A stretch of DNA of 64,000 nucleotides from Avichristensenella sp031550535 (GCA_031550535.1 JAVBOM010000008.1:186001-250000); one strand, 5' to 3'. Shown: positions 49,586 through 59,478, numbered from the stretch's first letter. A program made the numbers and translations. Notes: generated from the letters alone by a model not told the origin.

Positions 49586-49604
49586 CGCAATCACCGCAAA
49601 CGAG

Positions 49605-49634
49605 GAGAGGAGCCGACATAATGCCGGCCCCTCT
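49605..49634. terminator. Bidirectional terminator
   Basis: GAGAGG-A-GCCG pairs with CGGC-CCTCTC between the convergent nitroreductase and major capsid genes. The plus strand continues TTTCAT. Confidence 0.75.
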
Positions 49635-49648
49635 CTTTCATATACCGT

Positions 49649-50650
49649 TTACATCGAATCGTCAACGTAAACGCTCAGGCTCGGCGTCTTGCCGATGATG
49701 ATGCCCGCGCCGAAGAACTGGTCAAGCCGCACTTCGTAGGCCAGGTCATCAATATGCGTAGACTCCATGCTCATCACGTCGCCCTCGAACACAACCTTCA
49801 GCGGGCGCAGGTCAACGCTGGCCGCAGCGGGCAGCACGTACAGGTGGCCGATGTCCAATACCGGCGTCACATTGTCGTGCCGGTATGGGTTAATCATCCG
49901 AACCACGTTCGCGCCGTAGTACATGCCGATCATGCCCGTGCGGTTCATCTCGTCGATAACGGTCGGGGAGAACTGCTGCGTGCCCGTGCCAGCGGTAAAG
50001 CCGGTCATTTCGGCCAGCTTGCTCACCACGCTGATGTCGCCCATCAGGGCCACGCCGCCCGTCCGCATCCAGTGCTGGATCATCGGGTTCAGCACGGACT
50101 TCACCACGCCCGTGCCGGTGCCATAGAACGGGTTCGCCCAGGTCGTGGCGGCGCCGTGCAACACACCCTGAATGTACTCAAGCTGGAGCAACTGCATCTC
50201 ATAGGCCGCGTCCTTCACCAAATCGGCCATCTGCACTCTGCCCGTTTTGAGTTCGTACATGTTAATCATCGGGCGCGCGGAAATGGCGATGGTGTCCATC
50301 GTCACCTGCCTGTACGCGACTTTGCTGCGCGTGGTCGTCGCGCCCTTTGCCTGAATGAAAGCGCGGATACCCTCCTGCCGCACCTGGAAGGTGGCTTTCT
50401 CGCCGTAGCCCACATTCTTCACGTCCGCCACATGCGTCAGCCAGTCGCTCGTGGGCTTCACCATATCGTTGACGGTGAACCCGACAAGCTGCGCAATCTG
50501 ATACTTGTTGTGCGGGGTTGGCTCGCTCGCCAGGTCCGCAATGAGCTTCGCCGCCTGCTCCGTCTGGTCGCTGTCGATCCGCTCGCCCTTAGCCTGCGCG
50601 GAGATCTACTTAACCAGCTTCATGTCCTTTTGGATCATAATCTCACTCAT
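49649..50650 (-). CDS. Major capsid protein, one in-frame TAG
   Basis: This 333-residue protein follows the decoration protein, has the size and position of an HK97-fold capsid protein, and contains WMRTGGVALMGD and RMINPYRHDN regions. TAG at 50606-50608 is codon 15. ATG at 50650 has AAGGAGG upstream, while the internal ATG at 50464 would remove 62 residues. No separate scaffold gene is needed because the protease gene carries one. Confidence 0.82.
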
Positions 50651-50663
50651 GGTTCATTCCTCC

Positions 50664-51095
50664 TTATACCGCTACCGCGACGGTGCCACCAGCGGCGGGC
50701 GTCACCACATTGCCAACGGCCAGCGCGCCGAACAGCGCGTCGTCAACCGTCATGATAACCTGCTCACCCGGCAGCAGCCTTTTCATGCGCACATGCTGGC
50801 CCACCGGCAGCGTGTTGTCCACGTCGTTCCATTCCACCTCATAGTGGTTCGGGCTTTCGTTTTCGACGTAATACACCTCGTCCGCGCCCACGCTGACCAC
50901 ATCCAGCACCACGGCGGGCAGGCCCCACAGCGCGGTTTTCTCGTGTACCCGCATCTTCATGTCCTTCGCCGCAGTCGTGAGCTTCACAGTGCCCGCCGCC
51001 GTAATCTCCGCGAACACGCCATTCTTCAGCGGTTCGGCTGCCGTGTGGGCACCGTCGTATACATGCCCCTGGAGCTTCGTCACATATCCAGCCAT
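50664..51095 (-). CDS. Head decoration or stabilisation protein, 143 aa
   Basis: A beta-rich protein starting AGYVTKLQGHVYDGAHT, located between the protease-scaffold and capsid genes as in many siphophages. The ATG at 51095 has GAGGAGG; upstream codons are not expected to be translated. No TAG. Confidence 0.7.
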   Translation of the reverse strand: MAGYVTKLQGHVYDGAHTAAEPLKNGVFAEITAAGTVKLTTAAKDMKMRVHEKTALWGLPAVVLDVVSVGADEVYYVENESPNHYEVEWNDVDNTLPVGQHVRMKRLLPGEQVIMTVDDALFGALAVGNVVTPAAGGTVAVAV

Positions 51096-51123
51096 CGTTT
51101 CGTCCTCCTCTTTTTCGTGTTTA

Positions 51124-52437
51124 TCAGGCGCGCGCAAGCAGACCGCCGTAGGCTTCCGTCTGGATGCCGCTGGCCGATAGGGTGTAGGAAGCCATCTGCG
51201 CCTTCAGCGGTTCCTTCGCCGCCGCCGTGCTTTCCGCCATCAGCGCCGCATAGTCCACATTCGCAATCGCGTTTGCGACGGCTTCGCTCTCCACGTCCAG
51301 ACCGTGCGTCTCGGCGAACCTGCGCATCTCCTGCCGCTTGGCCTCCTGCTCTGCTTCCGTCTTTTCAGCGCGAAGCGTCTCCGCTTCTGTGCGCAGGGTG
51401 GCAAGCTCCGTTTCCTGTTGTTCGGCCTCCTGCTTCACCTGTTCCATGGCCGCGTCCTGTTCCGCAATGCGGGCATCCTTGGTGGCAATCTCGCCCTTCA
51501 GGGTTTCGATTTCCTTCTGCGCGGCTTGTAGCTGCACATCCATGTTCTGGTTCGTCTCACTCATTTGGGTCACATCTCCTTCTTGGTTGGTAGGCGGCGT
51601 GCTTTCCTTGCGCTGGTAGACCACCTCATACACGTCCGTGATGAGGAGGCCGCCGTCGCCGGTGGCAAACTCCACCTTTAGCGTCTGGGCTGTAGTGATG
51701 CCGTACAAAACGGCGAAGTCGGCGCCCAGCCGCTCAATCCGGTAGTCCCATAGCGCCTCGCCCAGTGAAGCGTGAAGCGCATCGAAAAACCAACATCGGA
51801 TTGTCTCAAAATCAGTTTCGGCCATCTCCATCGCCGTGTGCATGAGCATGGCACACTCCCGGTTGTCACCTTCGGCGTCAGCCACCAGTGCCAGCGCCTT
51901 GGCTTCCGGGTACGCCGGAAAGCTCACCACCGCCATGCCGATCAGTTCGTTGTGCTCACCCGCATCAATCACCGTCACGCCGTCCTTTTCGGATATCTCG
52001 CTCGCCAGAATCTCAAACGAGAAATTCAGGTCGCCCGCGTCGAACAGTTCCAATATCGCCGCGCACACTTTTTCGTTGCGCTTCGCGATCCTCGCCTCGC
52101 CGATCAGGCTCACGCCGAACTCATCCTCGACTTTGGTGAACGTGGAAAACGCACCGATTTGCTCCGATAGGAACGTCCCGGTGCGCTGATCCAGCATATG
52201 GCCCATGCGTTTGTGGTCGCCGTCTTTCAGCTTTTGCGTGTCCGCGCAAAGGGGGATGCAGACATACTTATCCGCATCCCCCACAATTTTGCCTATGAAC
52301 GCTTCCGTCACCGCCACGCCGTTTCGGTTCGCGCGGGTCGAAAGCATACGCATTGTTACCGAGAGATAAATGTCGTTCGGCTGGGCATCGCTGATAACAA
52401 TCCGCGATGCGGAAACCGTCTACCGTCTTTCTGTCAT
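51124..52437 (-). CDS. Prohead protease-scaffold fusion, one in-frame TAG
   Basis: The 437-residue protein has an N-terminal protease-like region (KDGDHKRMGHMLDQRTG with a possible catalytic His, and SFPAYPEAKAL) and a long charged coiled coil at about 290-390, typical of scaffolds. TAG at 52420-52422 is codon 6. AAGGAAGG precedes ATG at 52437, whereas the next ATG would drop 28 residues. An internal ATG at 51564 with AAGGAG upstream could make a separate scaffold. Confidence 0.8.
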
Positions 52438-52449
52438 ACACGCCTTCCT

Positions 52450-52965
52450 TTATACTTCAATGATTGGGTCTTTCAAACTGCCCTCAACATCCACATAGTA
52501 TTGCTTGATGTCATAGGGGTCAAGCCATACTTTCACTTTCCCGCCCTTCAGCAGCGTTTGCGGGTTATACCGCAGGTACTTGCTTTTGAACATGTAGGTC
52601 TGGCCGTCCGTGTGCCGGTAGGTGCAGCGCAGGACGCTCGGCGAGCGACCGTTATAGTGCATGTTGTAGTTCGGCGAGATATCCACGACATCCGCCCATA
52701 CGCTGTTGCCCGCGCTCATGAGCTTGTCCGCAAGCATACGCGCCCTGCGGAACCGGGTCGCGATGAACAGGCCAACGAAAAAGATAATCGATCCCGTACC
52801 GCCAAACACGCCCAGGAAAACATACCGGAAAATCTGTTCATCCTCCAGGGTCTCGAACGTGCCCCTGGCAAAGACAAACGCTGCGACACCAACACCAATA
52901 AAGACCAAGCCAAACAATACAAGAAACCAGACAACCCAGGTCATGTTCCATGTTATCCTTTTCAT
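52450..52965 (-). CDS. Membrane protein cargo, 171 aa (DUF3592-like)
   Basis: Two membrane segments (VVWFLVLFGLVFIGVGVAAF and VFGGTGSIIFFVGLFI) precede a soluble domain of about 90 residues with C-TYRHTDGQTY and KVKVWLDPYD, which recalls DUF3592 membrane proteins. The ATG at 52965 has GGAGG at eight bases and a good promoter upstream. It lies between protease and portal genes, so it is not a normal head gene. No TAG, TAA stop. Confidence 0.65.
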   Translation of the reverse strand: MKRITWNMTWVVWFLVLFGLVFIGVGVAAFVFARGTFETLEDEQIFRYVFLGVFGGTGSIIFFVGLFIATRFRRARMLADKLMSAGNSVWADVVDISPNYNMHYNGRSPSVLRCTYRHTDGQTYMFKSKYLRYNPQTLLKGGKVKVWLDPYDIKQYYVDVEGSLKDPIIEV

Positions 52966-52990
52966 CGCGTGCGCCTCCAGTCTGCCGCGT

Positions 52991-53019
52991 ATCATAGCAC
53001 AACCGCATGCGCCTCGCAA
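52991..53019 (-). promoter_or_regulatory. Promoter of the 52450 membrane-protein gene
   Basis: On the minus strand TTGCGA (53014-53019), a 17-base spacer and TATGAT (52991-52996), 25 bases before the ATG. Confidence 0.65.
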
Positions 53020-53089
53020 TACTGGGGATGATGCTCCGGGATTTTGGTAATGCTATCCAGTAAGCGACTTGTCAGGATGGAGGGCTTAA

Positions 53090-53275
53090 ATGAACGTAGA
53101 AATCATGGACGGCTGCATCAAGTGTAGTCTGTGCGCCGGTGTCTGCCCCGAGGTGTTTCGCATGACGGGGAGTGGCTACGCGGAGGTGTACCAAGGGCCA
53201 ACAGAAGCCGAGGAAGACGCGGTTCGAGAGGCAGTGGAAAGTTGCCCGGTCAGCGTCATCCAGGTGGATGAATAG
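53090..53275 (+). CDS. 4Fe-4S ferredoxin (cargo), TAG stop
   Basis: The 61-residue protein has CIKCSLCAGVCP and a distal ESCP, the ligand pattern of a single-cluster ferredoxin, an electron carrier. It ends in TAG (53273-53275), followed within five bases by a strong terminator, so TAG must act as a stop here although the adjoining phage genes read it. It is on the plus strand inside the recoded module. Confidence 0.88.
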   Translation: MNVEIMDGCIKCSLCAGVCPEVFRMTGSGYAEVYQGPTEAEEDAVREAVESCPVSVIQVDE

Positions 53276-53279
53276 CGGG

Positions 53280-53307
53280 GAGGGCTGTCGTCTCAACGGC
53301 AGCCCTC
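53280..53307. terminator. Bidirectional terminator
   Basis: GAGGGCTG pairs with CAGCCCTC between the TAG stops of the convergent ferredoxin (53275) and peptidase (53319) genes. Confidence 0.8.
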
Positions 53308-53318
53308 ATGCTTTGTTT

Positions 53319-54488
53319 CTATATACACTCCCGCAAGAAATCCACAACCTGCGCCAGCTTGTCCACATCAACCAAGTTGAGGGTGTCGTTCGGTGTGTGA
53401 AGAACAGATTCCATCAGTAAAAAGATGTTGCTTGCAGTGATCGCGATTGCAGGCACCCCGCACATTGCGAACATCATGTGGTCGCCCATCGGCCAGGGAT
53501 CAATCCGTTCAATGCCGTCTTTCGTGCTGGCATACCTTTCAACACGCTGTTGTAGTTCTTCCGGGCATTCGTAGAATGAGTAAGATAGGTCGCTCCTTTT
53601 CAGTCCAACGCCGTCTACATTGAAGGCGCACACATACTTCCCCGGCGTTTGCAGATGGGATTGCATGAAGGCAGTTTCGCCCGGCGTGGAGTAGTAGTCC
53701 TCGCCGTTGAAAAGTGTAAACTCTACCTGGTATGGATAGCGCCCGCTCGCGATCTGTGACGCAAGGGCCAGCAAAACCGCCACGCCGCCGCCATTGTCCA
53801 ATGCACCCTGGGTATTGGCCTTGGTATCAATATGCGCGGTGAACGATACCTTTGTGTCACCTTCCCCACATACCGCAATAACGTTCGCCGCAGTCGAGGG
53901 GCGCCGCTCCGCTTTAATCCGCAGGATCGCTTCCTCTTTGCTTTGCAGGAGTGTGTCCAGCAACTTGCCCTTAACCGCAACGCATGGCACATTAAAATCC
54001 CCGTCCTGGATTACGGAAACCGGTATGTCCGGCAAAAAACTGACGGCAATCACAGCCACCGGGCTCTTTGCCTCAAGCTCCTGGACAATCGCTTTATGCT
54101 CATCCGGGTTCCAGAACACCATCGCCTTTGGCATCAGCGGTTCTTTGCAGAGCTCGCCGTGCATCACGCAAATCTTGCCTTCCAGGTTCGCCGCCTTCAG
54201 TTCATCAATGTTCCCGACGCACACGAGTTCCCCGGCCACATCACAGGGCAGCGAATATTCGGCTGCGACAGCATCCATGGTCTTACCGTCAACTACCAAC
54301 TCCGCTCCTGCGTTTTCCCAGTCCATACAGGGAAACTCCTCCAAGTTGACATCGTAGCCCATGTCCCGAAATGTCTTCGCAGCGTATTGAACCGCCTTCC
54401 TGTTCGCGTCCGATCCAGTGGGGCGTGCGCCGATTCCTTCGCACAGTTCCGTTAAGTGCCGTGTGAGCAAGCCCTTGATCGCGTCCAT
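53319..54488 (-). CDS. M28-type zinc aminopeptidase (cargo), TAG stop
   Basis: The 389-residue protein has the metal-ligand order of M28 peptidases: AHIDTK, DNGGG, NGEDYYSTPGE, FNVDGVG and a late HTPNDTL. It has no signal peptide, so it acts inside the cell, probably on peptides. GGGAGGG precedes ATG at 54488. It ends in TAG at 53319, right before a terminator. It is on the minus strand, like the phage genes, but uses the standard code. Confidence 0.85.
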   Translation of the reverse strand: MDAIKGLLTRHLTELCEGIGARPTGSDANRKAVQYAAKTFRDMGYDVNLEEFPCMDWENAGAELVVDGKTMDAVAAEYSLPCDVAGELVCVGNIDELKAANLEGKICVMHGELCKEPLMPKAMVFWNPDEHKAIVQELEAKSPVAVIAVSFLPDIPVSVIQDGDFNVPCVAVKGKLLDTLLQSKEEAILRIKAERRPSTAANVIAVCGEGDTKVSFTAHIDTKANTQGALDNGGGVAVLLALASQIASGRYPYQVEFTLFNGEDYYSTPGETAFMQSHLQTPGKYVCAFNVDGVGLKRSDLSYSFYECPEELQQRVERYASTKDGIERIDPWPMGDHMMFAMCGVPAIAITASNIFLLMESVLHTPNDTLNLVDVDKLAQVVDFLRECI

Positions 54489-54543
54489 TTGTTCGCCCTC
54501 CCTCAATTTTGTGTCTTCAGTATAGGGGGTGAAGCAGGCGTGT

Positions 54544-54581
54544 TCTTGACTTCCATTGCGAAATGCCATTTCAGGTCAAGA
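54544..54581. promoter_or_regulatory. Inverted repeat between divergent peptidase and AraC genes
   Basis: TCTTGAC (54544-54550) and GTCAAGA (54575-54581) form a spaced inverted repeat in the 135-base divergent region. TATACT boxes face both ways (about 54529-54534 on the minus strand and 54600-54605 on the plus strand). This is a plausible AraC-type operator. Confidence 0.5.
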
Positions 54582-54623
54582 CATTTTGTGCCGTCCCGTG
54601 TATACTTGCTTTGAGGTGATCGG

Positions 54624-55520
54624 ATGAGTTGCATGGAACACGCGGATGCCGTGACACGGATGCAAGAGTACATCGAATCGCGGTTGGAGGAGGAGATCAC
54701 GCTGCACGAACTGGCCGGACAAGCCGGTTATTCTCCCTGGTATTGCGCCAGGATGTTCAAGGAGTATACAGGGAAAGCGCCATTCGATTACATTCGCTCC
54801 CTTCGGTTGTCAAAGGCTGCGCTGTCGCTGCGAGATGAAAAGCGAAAGATCGTAGACGTTGCAATGGACTTTGTTTTTGATTCCCACGAGGGCTTTACCC
54901 GTGCGTTTCACAAGCAGTTTGGTTTGCACCCCAAAGCGTACCGGCAACATACGCCGCCGATTCCGCTCTTTAACCCATATCCGGTACGCGCTTATCATTT
55001 GTTACAAGAGGAAAGAGATGACTTGCTACCGCTCACAAACAGATTCCACACCAGCCTTCTTGAGTTTCCCAATCGCAAGATGATTCTTCGTCGCGCACGT
55101 CTCGGGATGGATTACTTTGAGTACGTCAGCGAAGTGGGCTGTGATGTTTGGGGCATGCTCGTCAGCGTGAAGGAAGCGTTGTATGAGCCGGTTGGTATGT
55201 GGCTGCCTGAAGAACTCCGCCCGGACGGAACCTCCCTCTACGCCCAGGGCGTGGAGGTTCCCGCCGATTACGCAGGCGTGGTTCCCGCTGGGTATGAAGT
55301 TATGGACCTTCCCGCCTGCACGATGATGCTATTTCAAACTGATCCGTATGACGAGGATAGGTTCGACGAAACCATTGCCTGGTTGTCCAAGGCTATTGAT
55401 GAATACGACCCCTTGAGGCATGGCTGTGCTTGGGCGGATGACCTTGCACCTCGTATCCAGCTTGACCCACAGGGGTATCGCGGATACATTGAAGCCAGGC
55501 CAGTTAAGATCGTGCCATAA
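54624..55520 (+). CDS. AraC-family regulator with GyrI-like effector domain (cargo)
   Basis: Two helix-turn-helix motifs occupy about residues 8-105 (ITLHELAGQAGYSPWYCARM, then DFVFDSHEGFTRAFHKQFG and HPKAYRQ). The C-terminal half (about 135-298) resembles the GyrI-like ligand-binding domain found in this layout. Divergent from the M28 peptidase gene, it probably controls it and itself through the shared inverted repeat. No TAG; stop TAA. Confidence 0.88.
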   Translation: MSCMEHADAVTRMQEYIESRLEEEITLHELAGQAGYSPWYCARMFKEYTGKAPFDYIRSLRLSKAALSLRDEKRKIVDVAMDFVFDSHEGFTRAFHKQFGLHPKAYRQHTPPIPLFNPYPVRAYHLLQEERDDLLPLTNRFHTSLLEFPNRKMILRRARLGMDYFEYVSEVGCDVWGMLVSVKEALYEPVGMWLPEELRPDGTSLYAQGVEVPADYAGVVPAGYEVMDLPACTMMLFQTDPYDEDRFDETIAWLSKAIDEYDPLRHGCAWADDLAPRIQLDPQGYRGYIEARPVKIVP

Positions 55521-55557
55521 ACATAGATTGCGGATCGGGCATCCTTACGCGGAATGC

Positions 55558-57111
55558 TTATAGGCTTCCCTCGGGCCGTGATGGCTTCGGCTGTTTGCCA
55601 GTCTGCGCCTTCCCCTTATCGCTCGTCCGCTCCGTGTCATCCATCTCCGGCCTGCCGGGGCGTTTCGCGTCACCGTCAGGCGGCATCCCAGCGTCCTTCT
55701 CAGGCGGCGATAAGGTATCCGAAACCCCGCTCCGCGCCTCCGCCTTCTTCCGTTCAGCTTCCTGCTCAATATCGTACCCGTGCGTCTGTAGCATCGTCTG
55801 CGTGGAGAGCACGCCACCCTGCCACAGCTTGTAGCACGTTTCCGCGAACTTCGCGCTCCCGGATAAATCCACGGGCGGGTACACGAACCTCGGCACATTG
55901 CTCGGAAGGCTGTGCGTGATGCCGCTGTGCACGCCGTTGAGCCGCGCGTTGATCTTGTTCATCATCTCGCTGAAGTTATCCAACGCCTGACTGATCCGCA
56001 TCGCCGCAGTCTGCATGGATACCTGCGCGCTTGCGAAGTTGCTCCCGTCTTCGGCTCTGCCGGACACGATGATTCCGCTGATGCCGCCAGCCGCCAGGAT
56101 CTCCGCGTTCACCTCGCGGAACTTCTCCCGGTCAAACATGTCCTTGGTATCCGGCTGAATCACCCGCGCCTCGCATAGCTGGTTGGTTGTCGCGAGCGCG
56201 CCTCCTGTCATAGCCTTCCGAAACAGGGTGTTGACCTGGTTAAGTTGTACGATGTCCGGCAATATGTCGTGTTTCGTATCCCCGTAGGATACATGCACAA
56301 ACGACCGGATGCCCATATTCAGCAGCGACGCCTCATACTTGCTGATGAGCGCTTTCCGCGAGAACGCGCTAAGGCAGGTGGCGACCATGGGCACGGCGTA
56401 CCGCGTCCAGTCTTCCTTGACATCCTGAAGCACAAAGGTGTTTTCCGGGTTCATCTGCACCCAGTCCGCGCCGTTCCGTATGGCCTCGGCCACCTCGGGC
56501 GGGAACCCGTCAAGCCGAACCTCTAGCTTTTCATCGTCCAGGAAGTCCTTCTTTGCTTTCGTGCCCTGCTGTTTCATGTCGTCGCGAACGGACTTGCAGT
56601 TGAACTCAATCACCGGTTCGCCGCCAACCATGACATTGGCGATGCGCACCAGATGCACGGGCAGGGTGATGAGATTGCCGTCCGTCATCAAGTACACGAA
56701 CACGTTCGAGTATTTGAAATACTGGTAAAAGATCGAGCGCATCCGATCATGCAGATGGATGCGCTCATAGTATTCAGCATATTTTTCCTTTACCCGTTCG
56801 TTGCTGCCCACCAACCGGTAGGGGGTGTTCAAAGCAAAAGGCGCGTATACCCCTTTGATGATGCCGCGATAGATCGGGTCGGCATCCACGAAATAGTCGG
56901 ACAACTCGAATAGCTTGATGATGTTCCGCTGCTTGTCCCGCAGGATGCCGTCATAGTCGTAGCTCCCCAGGTCGCCGGTGAAGGTGATACCCTTGTCGTT
57001 GTAGGTCATCACGGCATCGCCGTTTGTCGCGCCGACTTCGATGGTCATTGCCGGTCGGTCATGGGACGGTCCTTCACGGCTTCGTCCCTACAGGCTGCTC
57101 ATCCATCCCAT
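55558..57111 (-). CDS. Portal protein, one in-frame TAG
   Basis: This 517-residue protein has the size and composition of a siphovirus portal: an N-terminal domain, a helical central region (KALISKYEASLLNMGIRSFV, GIIVSGRAEDGSNFASAQ) and a charged Pro-rich tail. It sits between terminase and protease apart from cargo. TAG at 57088-57090 is codon 8 (after MGWMSSL). GGAGGGGG precedes ATG at 57111. The later ATG at 57048 lacks a ribosome site. Confidence 0.82.
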
Positions 57112-57133
57112 GGCATTACCCCCTCCGCAAAAC

Positions 57134-57155
57134 GAAAGGCCGCATTGCTGCGGCC
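57134..57155 (-). terminator. Terminator of the DUF4342-like cargo gene
   Basis: GGCCGCA (57138-57144) pairs with TGCGGCC (57149-57155), followed on the minus strand by TTTCGTTTT. It separates the cargo gene from the portal gene. Confidence 0.75.
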
Positions 57156-57168
57156 CCGAATCTATATG

Positions 57169-57603
57169 TTATTCTTTGTTTTCTTCGTCCGTCTCCACCT
57201 TGATCTTGTGCCCGGTCGCATACGCGAGCGCCCCGGCAATCGCCGTCACGTATGGCGCGATTACTGTCACGCCTGCCGCGATGGGCGCGCCGACGTTCAG
57301 CACGGTTTGGCTCTCCCCGTCCTCGCCGCCCTTTTCCACGATGATGCGGGTCTTGCTCGCCTTCTTGATGAAGGATTCCGCTTTCTGCCTGAACTCTTCC
57401 GCGTGATCCTGGTAGGTATCGGCACGGCGATCCTGCCGGTTGCCGTCATGGGGCTGGCTGTATACGCGGCCCTGCTTCTCCAGCGCCACGAGCACGCGCA
57501 TCACGTCGCCGTTGTTCTCCTCCAGCAGGCGCATCGCTTCGTCATAGGTCACATTTGCCTTTTCACGTAGGTACTCGATCTTCTCCAGCGTCTCATTTTG
57601 CAT
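57169..57603 (-). CDS. DUF4342-like protein with UBA-like N-terminus (cargo)
   Basis: The first 45 residues (EKIEYLREKANVTYDEAMRL and LEENNGDVMRVLVALEKQG) look like the UBA-like helical domain of DUF4342 proteins. A charged linker follows, then a hydrophobic segment (APIAAGVTVIAPYVTAIAGAL). Function is unknown. AAAGGAAG precedes ATG, and its own terminator follows. No TAG. It separates ThyX from the portal. Confidence 0.7.
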   Translation of the reverse strand: MQNETLEKIEYLREKANVTYDEAMRLLEENNGDVMRVLVALEKQGRVYSQPHDGNRQDRRADTYQDHAEEFRQKAESFIKKASKTRIIVEKGGEDGESQTVLNVGAPIAAGVTVIAPYVTAIAGALAYATGHKIKVETDEENKE

Positions 57604-57723
57604 TATGGCCGCTTCCTTTCAATCCCGTTCATCTCGTTCGACAGGCAGATCATACCACGCTTTAGTATGGCCTGCTTGTGAAGATGATAAGCGGCTGATT
57701 AGAAGAAGATGAAATACCAAGCG

Positions 57724-58341
57724 TCATGCAGGCACGATGTCGTCAAACACCACCGGCACCTTCTCCCTGAACCCCGCCAACATCATGCCCGCCAGTTCAC
57801 GCATCTGCGGGTGCGCCAGCTTGTCCGCCCGCAACTTGAAAAAATGCCGCCACTGCCGCAGGTTGGCCGTCATCACAAGCTCGGTCTTCAGGCTGTTCGG
57901 CAGTACGGCGCGCGCTTCCTCCGGCTTGGCCCCCATCCGTATGAGGTCCAGGTATGCCCGCTCCGCCGCCGCCATTGCGACAAGCCATCGCATGTATTCC
58001 TCGGAATCCTCTTCAAAATAGCAGGGCTCAATGAACGTCAGCGATTCCGCGTGCCCATAGTTGCAATACCGGGTGCTCTCCTGGCTGTAGCTCGCCAGCC
58101 GGTGCCGCACGATTTCGTGCGAGATGCCCCGGTCACACACAATCCGCACCGTGATTTTCTCATGCTCCAGCACGGATTCATGGCCGCGCCGAATGATGCG
58201 GGCAATGAAGTCGGCGGCAGTCTCGTCGCCGATCCTGTCCCCGCTCTTGTAGCACGTCCGTCCGTACCGCTCAAGGTTCGTGAGGATGGCCGAGCCGTCC
58301 TATGTTTCCTCAAATGTGAAACCTGCCTGTTCGATTCTCAT
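57724..58341 (-). CDS. thyX: Flavin-dependent thymidylate synthase, one in-frame TAG
   Basis: The 205-residue protein contains the ThyX signature RHRLASYSQESTRY and the FAD/dUMP regions GHESVLEHE and NSLKTELVMTANLRQW. It methylates dUMP to dTMP using folate and FAD. TAG at 58300-58302 is codon 14. GAGAGG precedes ATG at 58341, while the first standard-code start would remove the N-terminal 56 residues. Many phages carry thyX to boost DNA synthesis. Confidence 0.92.
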
Positions 58342-58452
58342 CTTGTACCTCTCTTGGTGTGTTATCTGGGGAACGATCCGCCAACTGGGTTCGTCTATTG
58401 CAATATATGGTATCACTGGAAAAGCGGATTACGAAGGAAATGAGGCGTATCC

Positions 58453-59433
58453 ATGAAACTGAAACGCACCAGCATCACTGCCGTTCTCTTGAGTTTGCTC
58501 ATGTTCGTGTCCACTGTCGGCAGCGGCTTCGCTTCTGCGGAAGGTGTGCCGGACGATGTTTTGCATGACGCCATACTGACTTTGGCGCATCCTTACGGTG
58601 AGTTCTTAGCAGAAGGCCATGTCGTTGTGGCGACAGAGGAAACAGATCAAACGGCCATCGTCTATGCTTCGGCCTATTGCGAGAACTTCGGCTTCATGGC
58701 TGGTATCTTCACCGAGATAGGGGGTGGCTTCAGCTATGCGGTTAAGTTGACTTTTGACAAGTCAGCAAACGGATACACACTGCGGGAAGCACAAATCCCC
58801 GAAGAGATCGAAGATGGCACACGATACTGGGCCTCTGTCGAAGAGATGATGCCCAAGGCGTATGCCGAACAGCTTCGGAGTCACGTGGAGGATTACCAGG
58901 CCCAGATGATACAGCAAACACATGAACAGGCGCAGCGCTATGTGGAAAGCCTCGGCCGGACGGAACGAGTCGGGGATTACCGCGATTTGAACCTGCAATA
59001 TCCGAATATCCTCGACATCACTTCCTACCTGAGAATTAACTTCTATCCATCCTATCCGCTTGAAATCACGGAACACGAGCGCGTAGAAAATGGCGTGCGT
59101 TATATCTATTCGCGCACCTGGGAGCCGGACGGTGCTACAGGGGATTCGCAAACATACCCGATGCCAGGTGGCGGCCAGTTGCTTTGCAATGGTACAACGG
59201 GAACCGAAACGCTGACCAAAACCAGCAGTGAGGACAATGCGGTGGTGGAACGCATCACGGTTCGCGCCGAACTGTATGACTTGTACATCACCTTCGCGGA
59301 CGAACATGGCACCAAAGACTACCACTATCAGTTTGACGGTGAAACCTATCATCAGCCCACCGTCACGGAAACCGGGTCATGCCAGGTTTCATATCCTGGC
59401 TTTGATATGCAGAATGAGCAACTACCCCAATAG
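58453..59433 (+). CDS. Secreted cargo protein, 326 aa, TAG stop
   Basis: A signal peptide (MKLKRTSITAVLLSLL, then FASA near residue 28) precedes a long beta-rich domain without recognised motifs. Like the genes at 41902 and 44549 it appears to be exported. It lies on the plus strand between terminase and ThyX. It ends in TAG at 59431-59433; if TAG were sense it would gain only nine residues to TAA. It has no internal TAG. Confidence 0.75.
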   Translation: MKLKRTSITAVLLSLLMFVSTVGSGFASAEGVPDDVLHDAILTLAHPYGEFLAEGHVVVATEETDQTAIVYASAYCENFGFMAGIFTEIGGGFSYAVKLTFDKSANGYTLREAQIPEEIEDGTRYWASVEEMMPKAYAEQLRSHVEDYQAQMIQQTHEQAQRYVESLGRTERVGDYRDLNLQYPNILDITSYLRINFYPSYPLEITEHERVENGVRYIYSRTWEPDGATGDSQTYPMPGGGQLLCNGTTGTETLTKTSSEDNAVVERITVRAELYDLYITFADEHGTKDYHYQFDGETYHQPTVTETGSCQVSYPGFDMQNEQLPQ

Positions 59434-59478
59434 GATGTCGGTCGCTACCTTTGTGGTTTATAAAATGGGGCAGATGCC

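Noticed and set aside
49754..50755. Plus-strand frame of 333 codons
   Set aside because: Antisense to the major capsid gene; His/Arg-rich with no supporting signals.
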